Source: DATMGU01 sp035555315 (GTDB lineage: Bacteria > Pseudomonadota > Alphaproteobacteria > ATCC43930 > CGMCC-115725). From it: a DNA stretch of 64,000 nt. Shown one piece after another: positions 35,218 to 43,057 of the stretch. A program made the position numbers and the translations under genes. Where the stretch lies: NCBI GenBank assembly GCA_035555315.1, contig DATMGU010000046.1, positions 248,001 to 312,000 on the forward strand, written 5' to 3'. The notes under the pieces are model-generated. The model did not search any database. It was not told the DNA's origin and was given only the letters and a program-made list of their open reading frames with translations. How positions within the stretch are numbered: the stretch's first letter is position 1; each line of letters starts with the position of its first letter.

Positions 35218-35246
35218 TTGACTTGGCGGGGTTGGACCCCTATACG
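35218..35246 (+). promoter_or_regulatory. Sigma-70 type promoter of rpmH-rnpA
   Basis: TTGACT (35218-35223), a 17-base spacer and TATACG (35241-35246) give a strong promoter about 35 bases ahead of the rpmH start. Confidence 0.7.
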
Positions 35247-35285
35247 GTGGCGCTCATTTTTGCAGAGTAGCCGGAGTTTTCTGTC

Positions 35286-35420
35286 GTGAAGCGCACCTAC
35301 CAGCCCAGCAAGATCGTCCGCAAGCGGCGTCACGGCTTTCGCGCACGTCTCGCCACGGTTGGCGGCCGCAAGGTCTTGGCCACCCGTCGTAGCCGCGGCC
35401 GCAAGCGTCTTTCGGCCTAA
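35286..35420 (+). CDS. rpmH: 50S ribosomal protein L34
   Basis: A 44-residue basic protein, MKRTYQPSKIVRKRRHGFRA at the start and ending RGRKRLSA, typical of L34. It begins with GTG, 40 bases after the -10 hexamer. It heads the conserved run rpmH-rnpA-yidD-yidC-engB, which links ribosome supply, tRNA processing and membrane insertion. Length and sequence leave no real alternative. Confidence 0.97.
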   Translation: MKRTYQPSKIVRKRRHGFRARLATVGGRKVLATRRSRGRKRLSA

Positions 35421-35453
35421 CCGACTGCTTCTCCATGCCCTTGGGCGCGGTCG

Positions 35454-35846
35454 ATGCAGACCCCTCTAGGTCACCTCACCGAGCGTTCGGAGTTTCTGCG
35501 CGTCGCAGCATCGCGCCGGAAATGGGTGACGCCAGGGGTGATGTTGCAGGCGCTGCGGCGCGAGGGAGATCCGGAGGCGCCGATCCGGATCGGTTTCACC
35601 GCCAGTAAAAAGGTCGGCAACGCCGTGATCCGCAATCGTGCACGCCGCCGCCTGCGCGAGGCGGTGCGGCAGGTGATGCCGGACCATGCGGCGCTGGCCC
35701 ATGATTTCGTCCTGGTCGCCCGCGCGGGCACGCCGGAACGGCCCTGGGCATTGTTGCTCGAGGATCTGGCGCTGTCGCTGCGGCGGGTTGGGGCCTGGCG
35801 CGAGAGCGCGGATCATGGGCGCGAGAGCGCGGTGGATCCGGCCTAG
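35454..35846 (+). CDS. rnpA: Ribonuclease P protein component
   Basis: Protein subunit of RNase P, which matures tRNA 5' ends. The 130-residue protein has IRIGFTASKKVGNAVIRNRA and RRRLREAVRQ, the RNR signature that contacts the RNA. The C-terminal end (GRESAVDPA) is a short extension with a repeated WRESADHGRESA segment. It lies 33 bases after rpmH and should share its transcript. Confidence 0.95.
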   Translation: MQTPLGHLTERSEFLRVAASRRKWVTPGVMLQALRREGDPEAPIRIGFTASKKVGNAVIRNRARRRLREAVRQVMPDHAALAHDFVLVARAGTPERPWALLLEDLALSLRRVGAWRESADHGRESAVDPA

Positions 35847-35905
35847 AGTACGTTCGGCATAGCGCCGCTGCCGATTTCCAGGGTGTGATGCCCTAGGGAG
35901 GTCAT

Positions 35906-36217
35906 ATGGGCCTACTGCTGAGGGCATTGATCTGGCTCTACCGGATGGCGATATCGCCGATGCTGGGTCCACGTTGCCGGTTCCTGCCGAGCTGTTCGGC
36001 CTATGCCGCGGAGGCGATCGCCCGGCATGGCGCGGTCGACGGCTCGATCCTTGCGGTGGGTCGGCTGTGTCGCTGCCACCCCTGGGGCGGCAGCGGTTAC
36101 GACCCAGTGCCGGCTGCGCCGCCGTGGCGCCAGCGCCATCACGCGGCCGGCGTCGGCGCGGCACCGTCTTCGACTACCACCGCGGCCGACCCGGCCCGGT
36201 CTGACAAAGCGCCTTAG
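35906..36217 (+). CDS. yidD: Membrane protein insertion efficiency factor YidD
   Basis: A 103-residue protein of the YidD family. The conserved parts are LIWLYRMAISPMLGPRCRFL, PSCSAYAAEAIARHG and GRLCRCHPWGGSGYDPVP, with three of the family cysteines. An N-terminal amphipathic helix should place it on the inner face of the membrane beside YidC. A Thr/Ala-rich tail of about 25 residues follows the core. An AGGGAGGTC Shine-Dalgarno lies a few bases before the ATG. Confidence 0.94.
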   Translation: MGLLLRALIWLYRMAISPMLGPRCRFLPSCSAYAAEAIARHGAVDGSILAVGRLCRCHPWGGSGYDPVPAAPPWRQRHHAAGVGAAPSSTTTAADPARSDKAP

Positions 36218-36224
36218 GGACGAC

Positions 36225-38006
36225 ATGCCTGGTATGGAACAACGTAATCTGATCCTCGCCATCGTGCTGTCGGTGGCCATTATGATCGGCTTTCAACTGC
36301 TGATCGAGCGGCCCCGGCAGCAACGCGAGCAGGCGGCGCAGCAGGCTCAGCAACAGGCGACCCAGCAACAAGCCGCCCAGCAGCCGGCCGGCAGCGCGCC
36401 GGCTACGGCCGGGCAACCGAGTACGGCCGGTCAAACGAGTACAGCCGGCCAATTGCCTTCTGTGGCGCCGGGTGCCACCGGCCTCAGCCGCGACACAGCG
36501 TTGAAGCAAAGCGCCCGCGTCGCCATCGACACGCCGGCGCTTCACGGCTCGATCGCGCTGACCGGTGGTCGGCTCGACGATCTGCTGATGGAGAAGTATC
36601 GGGAGACCACCGATCCGAACAGCCCGCCGGTCGAGCTGTTTTCGCCAGCGGGGACGTCCGATGCCTATTTCGCCGATTTCGGCTGGGTCGGCGCCGCACC
36701 GGGGGCGAAGCTGCCGGGCGCCGACACGCTATGGCAGGCCGATGGCGCGACGCTGACGCCGGACAAGCCGGTCACGCTCACCTGGAACAACGGCGAAGGA
36801 CTCACCTTCACCCGCAAATTCGCGGTGGACGACAACTACCTCTTTACGGTCACCCAATCGGTCACCAACACTGGCGCGCAGCCTGTTGGGCTGCTGCCGT
36901 TCGGGCTGGTGTCGCGTTCGGGCACGCCCAAGACCTTGGGCTATTACATCCTGCATGAAGGGCCGATCGCCGTCTTCAACCAGCGACTGTCGGATGGGAC
37001 GAGCTACAAGAATCTGGAGGAATCGAAGGAGATCGATACCACCACGTCCGGCGGTTGGCTTGGCTTCACCGACAAATACTGGCTGACCGCGGTGATCCCG
37101 CCGCAGTCCGAGACGGTCAAGGCGCGGTTCGATCATTCGCTGCAGAACGCCACCGACCAGTATCAGGCGGATTACCTCGGCAATGAGATCACCGTGCCGG
37201 CCGGCGGCAGCGCCACGCACGAGACCAGGCTGTTCGCCGGCGCCAAGGAGGTTCATCTCCTGGACTCTTATCGCGATAAGGCGGGCCTGCCGCTGTTCGA
37301 CCGAGCGGTGGATTTCGGCTGGTTCTATTATCTGACCAAGCCGATCTTCTATCTGCTCGACTTCATCTACGGCTATGTCGGCAATTTCGGCATCTCGATC
37401 ATGCTGCTGACCGTGATCGTCAAGTCCCTGTTCTTCCCGCTGCAGGATCGCGCCTATCGCTCGATGAATCGGTTGAAGCAGCTCCAGCCCGAAGTGCAGA
37501 AGCTGCGCGACAAGTACGGTGAGGACAAGGCGAAGCTGAACCAGGAAATGATGGCGCTGTACAAGCGTGTCGGTGCCAATCCGTTGGGTGGCTGCCTGCC
37601 GATGGTGATCCAGATCCCGGTGTTCTTCTCGCTCTACAAGGTGCTGTTCGTCACCATCGAGATGCGTCATGCGCCGTTCTTCGGCTGGATCCACGATCTA
37701 TCGGCGCCGGACCCGACCAGCTTCGCCAATCTGTTCGGCTTGATCCCGTTCACGCCGCCGCATTTCCTGATGCTCGGGGCCTGGCCGATCATCATGGGCT
37801 GCACCCAGTTTCTGCAGCAGAAGATGAACCCGCAGATGGCGGATCCCGTGCAGGCGCGCATGATGATGTTCCTGCCCGTGGTGTTCACCTTCATGCTGGG
37901 CTCGTTCCCCGCTGGGCTGGTGATCTATTGGGCATGGAACAATTCGCTGTCGGTGCTGCAGCAATGGGTCCTGCTGAAGCGTGCGAACCGCCCCACCCGT
38001 GCCTGA
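36225..38006 (+). CDS. yidC: Membrane protein insertase YidC
   Basis: Inserts membrane proteins alone or with Sec. The 593-residue protein starts with a membrane anchor (NLILAIVLSVAIMIGFQLL). A Gln/Ala-rich linker with three 6-residue repeats follows (to about residue 85), then the periplasmic beta-supersandwich domain (about 95-345). The conserved five-helix core begins near LLDFIYGYVGNFGISIML and ends in a short basic tail (LLKRANRPTRA). ATG at 36225 has AGGGA 5 bases upstream; a second ATG is three codons later. yidD ends 7 bases before. Confidence 0.96.
   Translation: MPGMEQRNLILAIVLSVAIMIGFQLLIERPRQQREQAAQQAQQQATQQQAAQQPAGSAPATAGQPSTAGQTSTAGQLPSVAPGATGLSRDTALKQSARVAIDTPALHGSIALTGGRLDDLLMEKYRETTDPNSPPVELFSPAGTSDAYFADFGWVGAAPGAKLPGADTLWQADGATLTPDKPVTLTWNNGEGLTFTRKFAVDDNYLFTVTQSVTNTGAQPVGLLPFGLVSRSGTPKTLGYYILHEGPIAVFNQRLSDGTSYKNLEESKEIDTTTSGGWLGFTDKYWLTAVIPPQSETVKARFDHSLQNATDQYQADYLGNEITVPAGGSATHETRLFAGAKEVHLLDSYRDKAGLPLFDRAVDFGWFYYLTKPIFYLLDFIYGYVGNFGISIMLLTVIVKSLFFPLQDRAYRSMNRLKQLQPEVQKLRDKYGEDKAKLNQEMMALYKRVGANPLGGCLPMVIQIPVFFSLYKVLFVTIEMRHAPFFGWIHDLSAPDPTSFANLFGLIPFTPPHFLMLGAWPIIMGCTQFLQQKMNPQMADPVQARMMMFLPVVFTFMLGSFPAGLVIYWAWNNSLSVLQQWVLLKRANRPTRA
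36405..36458 (+). repeat. Three 18-bp tandem repeats within yidC
   Basis: Units acggccgggcaaccgagt, acggccggtcaaacgagt and acagccggccaattgcct encode TAGQPS, TAGQTS and TAGQLP in the periplasmic linker. The repeats are in frame and may vary in number between strains. Confidence 0.7.
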
Positions 38007-38712
38007 TCCGGGCGTGCCTGATCCGACGATGGCGCCGGCCGGCGAGGCATCCGTCGCCGAGGTTGCCGTCGATGAGGTTGCCGCCACCGAGGCGGCGCGG
38101 GCCTTCGGGCGCTGGCTGTTCGCTCAGGAATGCGAGTTCATCAACGGCTCGACGACGCTCGACACATTGCCGCCGGACGATCTGCCCGAGATCGCCTTCG
38201 CGGGCCGCTCGAATGTCGGCAAATCCAGTCTGATCAACGCCTTGACCGGCCGCAAGACGCTAGCGCGCACCTCGCATACGCCGGGTCGTACCCAGCAGAT
38301 CAATTTCTTTCGCCTCGGCGGCAGATTGATGCTGGTGGATCTGCCCGGCTATGGCTATGCCGATGCACCGAAGACCGAGATCAGGCGGTGGACGCAGTTG
38401 GTGAATACCTACCTCAAGGGACGGACCCGGCTGCGGCGGGTATGTCTGCTGATCGACGGCCGGCATGGGTTGAAGCCGGTCGACGAGCCGGTGATGCGCA
38501 TGCTGGACGAGGCGGCCGTCTCGTACCAGGTGGTGCTGACCAAGACCGACAAGCTGCGCGACGCCGAAATGACGCGCCGGCTGGCCGAGACCTCCGGCGG
38601 TGCCGGACGGCACGTCGCCGCCCATCCGGACCTACAAGCGACCAGCGCGCATGAGGCGATCGGCCTCGAACAGTTGCGCGCCGATCTCGCCGCTTTCGCC
38701 ATACCTGCCTAA
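37999..38712 (+). CDS. engB: GTP-binding protein EngB/YihA
   Basis: Essential GTPase of late 50S assembly and division. G1 is AGRSNVGKSSLINAL, G2 is the T in TPGRTQQINFF, G3 is VDLPGYGYA and G4 is LTKTDK, so the GTPase is complete. The start is unclear: GTG at 37981, 37999 or 38014 and ATG at 38029 are in frame, and the first 45 residues are Ala/Pro/Glu-rich and poorly conserved. At 37999 it overlaps yidC by 8 bases. argB follows after 37 bases. Confidence 0.93.
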   Translation: MPDPGVPDPTMAPAGEASVAEVAVDEVAATEAARAFGRWLFAQECEFINGSTTLDTLPPDDLPEIAFAGRSNVGKSSLINALTGRKTLARTSHTPGRTQQINFFRLGGRLMLVDLPGYGYADAPKTEIRRWTQLVNTYLKGRTRLRRVCLLIDGRHGLKPVDEPVMRMLDEAAVSYQVVLTKTDKLRDAEMTRRLAETSGGAGRHVAAHPDLQATSAHEAIGLEQLRADLAAFAIPA

Positions 38713-38749
38713 TCGCCTAGACCTGTTACTTGCATAGGGGGCCCGCCCG

Positions 38750-39652
38750 ATGACCGATCACCCGGACCTGCCGATCCACCCCAAGGCAGTGACGCTGTCC
38801 GAAGCGCTGCCGTTCATGCGGCAATACGCCGACAAGACCATCGTCGTGAAATACGGCGGCCACGCGATGGGTGACGCGGCCCTGGGCGATCGGTTCGCCC
38901 GCGACATCGTGCTGCTGAAGCAGATCGGCATCCATCCGATCGTCGTGCATGGCGGGGGCCCACAGATCGGCCAGATGCTCGAACGGCTGCGCATCAAAAG
39001 CTCGTTCATCGATGGCTTGCGGGTGACCGACAAGGAGACGGTCGAGATCGTCGAGATGGTCTTGTCCGGATCGATCAACAAGCAGCTGGTCATGTCGATC
39101 AACGCCGCCGGCGGCATGGCGCTCGGCCTGTCGGGCAAGGACGCCAATCTGATCACCGCGCGCAAGCTGGAACGCGCCCGGCAGGAGACCGACAGCCACA
39201 TCGAAAAAGCGCTCGATCTCGGCTTCGTCGGCGAGCCTGTCGCGATCAACACCAGCATCCTAGACCTGCTGGCCAAGTCCGATATCATTCCGGTGATCGC
39301 ACCGATCGGCGTTGGCCTCGATGGCGAAACCTACAACATCAACGCCGATACGGCGGCCGGGGCGATCGCCGCGGCGATGAAGGCGACTCGCCTCCTGATG
39401 CTGACCGACACCGCGGGCGTGCTCGACAAGGACAAGAACGTCATGCACGAAATCTCGGTCGGCGAGGCCCGATCGATGATCGCCGATGGCACCATCTATG
39501 GCGGCATGATCCCGAAGATCGAAACCTGCCTCGACGCCGTCGACCAAGGGCTGGAGGCGGCGGTCATCCTGGATGGCCGCAAGCCCCACGCGCTGCTGCT
39601 GGAGTTGTTCCTGAACGAAGGCGCCGGTACGCTGATCCGCCACCACGGCTGA
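38750..39652 (+). CDS. argB: Acetylglutamate kinase
   Basis: Phosphorylates N-acetylglutamate in arginine synthesis. The 300-residue protein shows IVVKYGGHAMG, VVHGGGPQIGQML, the acetylglutamate site around LSGKDANLITARK, and the nucleotide part LMLTDTAGVLDKDKN with GTIYGGMIPKIETCL. An N-terminal helix of about 25 residues (AVTLSEALPFMRQYADK) is typical of arginine-sensitive hexameric enzymes, so feedback inhibition by arginine is likely. Confidence 0.96.
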   Translation: MTDHPDLPIHPKAVTLSEALPFMRQYADKTIVVKYGGHAMGDAALGDRFARDIVLLKQIGIHPIVVHGGGPQIGQMLERLRIKSSFIDGLRVTDKETVEIVEMVLSGSINKQLVMSINAAGGMALGLSGKDANLITARKLERARQETDSHIEKALDLGFVGEPVAINTSILDLLAKSDIIPVIAPIGVGLDGETYNINADTAAGAIAAAMKATRLLMLTDTAGVLDKDKNVMHEISVGEARSMIADGTIYGGMIPKIETCLDAVDQGLEAAVILDGRKPHALLLELFLNEGAGTLIRHHG

Positions 39653-39680
39653 CGGATCAGGTGGCGCTGTTCACGCGAAG

Positions 39681-41069
39681 CTAGTAGGTGCTTACCATCG
39701 AATCGAAGAACTCGATCTGCCACCGCATCTCGTCCGGCGTCAGCGGAAAGCCGCCGCCGGGGATGGCGTGCAGGCGGCTCTTGGGCGGCAGGTGAGCCAG
39801 CCGCAGCTGCAGCTGCAAGGCCAGCCGCATGCCACAGCCGGCGCGCCAGGCCAGCGCGGTCATCCCCTTGGCACTGTGACTGGCGAGAATCTTCTGGACC
39901 ACCGCGACGCTGAGATCCGCCTTGATCGCTAGGGCCGCGGCCAGAAAGTCGCGGTCGCCGCCGATCGATTCGGCCATCAATTCCTCGGTCAGTTCGCCTA
40001 ACGCGCTCATCTGGCGCGCGCGGCCGATCGGCGTGTCGTCCTGAACCAGCTCACCCCGAACCAACTCCCCGCGAACCGGCTCGCCCTGCATGGGGGTGAT
40101 ATCGATGAAGCCGGCGGTAGATTCCGGCGACACCCGACTGGCCGATTGGGTTCCGGTCGCCTGGCCCGAACTCACCTGGCCCGAATTCACTTGGGCCGAA
40201 ATCGTTTGGGCCGTGGCCGGCTCCAGGTCGGGCCGATTGAGCAGCATGCCGAGCAACCGTCCGGTAACGAAGCTGGCTAGACGCAGCACGGCGTTGGACG
40301 ATAGGACCGGGCGGCGTACTAAAGGCTCGTGCCAGACCTCATGGGCGGGAGCCACCTCGATCAACCGGTCGATCGTCGCTTCGGCGACCTGCGCCGTTGG
40401 GTTGGCCAGTACCGTCGCCACCGCGGGCGGCTCGCCATGCTCGATGATCGCATCGGTTACTCCGCTGCCGATATCCGGCCGCCGGGCCACCGCGTCGATC
40501 ACCGTCTGATCCGGTGCCGCGCGCACCACCTCGATCAAATCGGCATCTTCCAGCCGCCCGACGAAGCCCAGGGCGGAGACCGCGACGCTCGGCGTGCGAT
40601 CCCGGGCAAGTTGCTGCGCCACGGCGCTCGGCACCTGGCCGATGCCGCGCACCGCGTCGGCCAGCGATTGGCGGACGGTGGCCGCATCGTCGCGCATCAG
40701 GGCCTCCAGCACCCAGACCGTCAGGCCCCACAGTTGGGCTGCTTCCTGCTGGCTCAGCTCCGGCAGGACGGAGGCGATCTTTTGCGCGACCGTCAGCCGG
40801 ATCGCCGGATCGTCGTCGAGCGCCAGGATGAGGTCCGCCTGGCGGGGTGTGCGGGGGTTGGCGGCGACCGCGCGCCGAACCGCCGGATCGGCGTCGCGCG
40901 CCAGAAAATAGAGGATTTCCGGCTGGATATCGGCGGAGGCGGCAAGCTCGACCCGCGATACGGGATCGTTGCTCCGGGCCAATTCCTTGGCTCGGTCATA
41001 GTCTAGCGCCGCCTGCTTCGCGGCCCGTCGGACCGTCGATCGGCCGAAAAGGTTGGCTAAACTCCGCAT
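39681..41069 (-). CDS. DUF2336 protein with HEAT-like repeats
   Basis: A 462-residue helical protein of the alphaproteobacterial DUF2336 family. The N-terminal half holds HEAT-type units (ADPAVRRAVAANPRTP, DDPAIRLTVAQKIASVLPEL). A disordered Gly/Gln/Ser/Glu linker at about residues 280-345 is built from 5-residue repeats, and the C-terminal domain contains KGMTALAWRAGCGMRLALQL. Members are thought to act as scaffold or regulatory proteins; the function is not settled. It stands alone between argB (convergent) and the HAD gene (divergent). Confidence 0.82.
   Translation of the reverse strand: MRSLANLFGRSTVRRAAKQAALDYDRAKELARSNDPVSRVELAASADIQPEILYFLARDADPAVRRAVAANPRTPRQADLILALDDDPAIRLTVAQKIASVLPELSQQEAAQLWGLTVWVLEALMRDDAATVRQSLADAVRGIGQVPSAVAQQLARDRTPSVAVSALGFVGRLEDADLIEVVRAAPDQTVIDAVARRPDIGSGVTDAIIEHGEPPAVATVLANPTAQVAEATIDRLIEVAPAHEVWHEPLVRRPVLSSNAVLRLASFVTGRLLGMLLNRPDLEPATAQTISAQVNSGQVSSGQATGTQSASRVSPESTAGFIDITPMQGEPVRGELVRGELVQDDTPIGRARQMSALGELTEELMAESIGGDRDFLAAALAIKADLSVAVVQKILASHSAKGMTALAWRAGCGMRLALQLQLRLAHLPPKSRLHAIPGGGFPLTPDEMRWQIEFFDSMVSTY
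40041..40085 (-). repeat. Three 15-bp tandem repeats in the DUF2336 gene
   Basis: Units ctgaaccagctcacc, ccgaaccaactcccc and gcgaaccggctcgcc (plus-strand text) encode a GE(P/L)VR-type repeat in the linker. They are in frame. Confidence 0.7.
40161..40220 (-). repeat. Four 15-bp tandem repeats in the DUF2336 gene
   Basis: ctggcccgaactcac, ctggcccgaattcac, ttgggccgaaatcgt and ttgggccgtggccgg (plus-strand text) encode VSSGQ, VNSGQ, TISAQ and a degenerate unit. This is a second, distinct minisatellite about 75 bases from the first. Confidence 0.7.
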
Positions 41070-41150
41070 TCACAATCCCAATTCGGCACCCGAAAGACGC
41101 GCGGGTGCGCTAGACTATACCCTAGTTTCGCCGCCGAGGATTCTGCCGTA

Positions 41151-41891
41151 ATGCCGTCCGTCCCGCCAGCCGAGCGATCGATCCCCGTGAAAATACCTGC
41201 CTCCGCCGTGCCGATCATCGCTGCTGAGATCGATACCTGGATCTTCGATCTCGACAACACCCTCTACCCGGCATCTTCCAACTTGTTCGCCCAGGTCAGT
41301 ATCCGGATCACTCAGTTTATCGCCCGTTACCTGGCGATCGAGCTGGAGGAGGCGCGAAGGCTGCAGCGGCGGTATTTCATGGAGCACGGCACCACGCTGC
41401 GCGGCCTCATGACCAACCACGCTCTCGATCCCGCCGAGTTCCTGGCATTCGTGCATGATATCGATCTCACGGTCCTGCCGCCGGCCGCGGAACTGGACCA
41501 GGCGCTGACCGACCTCAAGGGGCGCAAGCTGGTCTTCACTAACGGCTCGACGCGCCATGCCGAGCGGATCTTGGAGCATTTGGGGCTGGCCCGGCATTTC
41601 AGCGGCATTTTCGACATCGCCGCGGCGGGTTACCTGCCAAAGCCCGACCCGTCGGGCTATGATCTCATGATCGAGCGCTTCGGCATCACCGCTGGCCGCG
41701 CGGCGATGGTCGAGGATATGGCCAAGAACCTGGCCCCGGCGGCGCTGTTGGGCATGACCACCGTCTGGGTGCGCACCGCCAATGACTGGGCGATCGATGG
41801 ATCGGCCGAGCCGCATATCCACCACACGACCGACGATCTGCCCGGTTGGCTGGCGGCATGGACGGCCCGGAGCAGAGACCCGAATTCATGA
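41151..41891 (+). CDS. HAD-family pyrimidine 5'-nucleotidase-like hydrolase
   Basis: Haloacid dehalogenase phosphatase of 246 residues. Motif I is WIFDLDNTLYPAS, motif II LVFTNGSTRH, motif III the lysine of YLPKPDPSGYD, and motif IV VEDMAKNLAPA. It resembles the SDT1/PPM1-type pyrimidine 5'-nucleotidases, which often stand between argB and dapD in Rhodospirillales. ATG at 41151 is used; GTG ten to fifteen codons later is possible because the N-terminus is poorly conserved. Confidence 0.88.
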   Translation: MPSVPPAERSIPVKIPASAVPIIAAEIDTWIFDLDNTLYPASSNLFAQVSIRITQFIARYLAIELEEARRLQRRYFMEHGTTLRGLMTNHALDPAEFLAFVHDIDLTVLPPAAELDQALTDLKGRKLVFTNGSTRHAERILEHLGLARHFSGIFDIAAAGYLPKPDPSGYDLMIERFGITAGRAAMVEDMAKNLAPAALLGMTTVWVRTANDWAIDGSAEPHIHHTTDDLPGWLAAWTARSRDPNS

Positions 41892-41974
41892 GCAAGCGGC
41901 GGGGTGCGAGGAGGGCGCGCGGTCACGCATGATCCGCCCCTATTCGCTAATGCCTCTCCGGAGTCGTACCCGCC

Positions 41975-43057
41975 ATGTCACCTTTGCTCGATACTGACCC
42001 GCCCCTCTCCACACTCGATCCCGATGCCACACGCTGGCAGGTGGTGCTTCGGCGCGACGCGTCGGCGGATGGCACCTTCTACTATTCGGTGCGCACGACC
42101 GGGGTCTATTGCCGCCCATCCTGCCCGTCGCGGCTGGCTAGGCGCGAGAACGTCGCGTTCCATGCCAGCCGCGAGGCGGCGGAGCGCGCCGGCTTCCGTC
42201 CGTGCAAGCGGTGCCGGCCGGACGAGCCCACCGGCAATCGGCGCCATGCCGAGGCGATCGCCGCGGCCTGTCGCCTGATCGAGGCGGCGGAGGAGCCGCC
42301 GGCCCTGGCCGAACTGGCCGAGGCCGTGGGGCTGAGCCCGTTCCATTTTCACCGGGTGTTCAAGACCGTGACCGGCGTCACCCCCCGCGCCTATGCGGCG
42401 GCCCTGCGCACCCGCCGGGTGCGAGACGGCCTCGCCACCTCGGCGACGGTGACCGAGGCGATCTACGATGCCGGTTTCAACGCCAGCAGCCGGTTCTACG
42501 AGCAATCCGCCGGGATGCTCGGTATGACGCCCGGTACGTTCCGGCGGGGCGGCACCGATACGGAAATCCGCTTCGCCGTCGGCCAGTGTTCGCTGGGCGC
42601 CGTGCTGGTCGCCGCGACCGACAAGGGGGTCTGCGCCATCCAACTGGGCGATGATCCTGACCAGCTTGTCCACGACCTCCAGGACCGCTTTCCCAAGGCG
42701 ATCCTGGAGGGCCGCGACATCGCGTTCAAGCGGATGGTCGCTCAGGTGGTCGGCTTCGTCGAAGCCCCTCGCCAGGGCCTCGACCTCCCGCTTGATGTGC
42801 GCGGCACCGCGTTCCAGCAGCGCGTCTGGCAGGCGCTGCGGCAGATCCCCAGCGGTCAGACCGCGAGCTATGCCGAGATCGCCGCGCGGATCGGCGCCCC
42901 CAGCGCCGTACGCGCTGTCGCCGGTGCCTGCGCCGCCAATCCGGCGGCCCTGGCCATTCCATGCCATCGGGTGGTGCGCACCGATGGCAGCCTATCCGGC
43001 TATCGCTGGGGTGTGGAGCGCAAGCGCGTCCTCTTGCAGCGGGAAGGCGCCCGGTGA
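41975..43057 (+). CDS. ada: Bifunctional DNA repair protein/transcriptional activator Ada
   Basis: Repairs alkylated DNA and activates the adaptive response. The 360-residue protein has the zinc domain with Cys46, Cys50, Cys77, Cys80 (VYCRPSCPSR and RPCKRCRP), of which Cys46 should accept methyl from phosphotriesters. An AraC-type helix-turn-helix region follows (SPFHFHRVFKTVTGVTP). The C-terminal O6-methylguanine methyltransferase has PCHRV with Cys330. It overlaps the MFS gene by four bases (GTGA), so the two are probably co-expressed. Confidence 0.95.
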   Translation: MSPLLDTDPPLSTLDPDATRWQVVLRRDASADGTFYYSVRTTGVYCRPSCPSRLARRENVAFHASREAAERAGFRPCKRCRPDEPTGNRRHAEAIAAACRLIEAAEEPPALAELAEAVGLSPFHFHRVFKTVTGVTPRAYAAALRTRRVRDGLATSATVTEAIYDAGFNASSRFYEQSAGMLGMTPGTFRRGGTDTEIRFAVGQCSLGAVLVAATDKGVCAIQLGDDPDQLVHDLQDRFPKAILEGRDIAFKRMVAQVVGFVEAPRQGLDLPLDVRGTAFQQRVWQALRQIPSGQTASYAEIAARIGAPSAVRAVAGACAANPAALAIPCHRVVRTDGSLSGYRWGVERKRVLLQREGAR

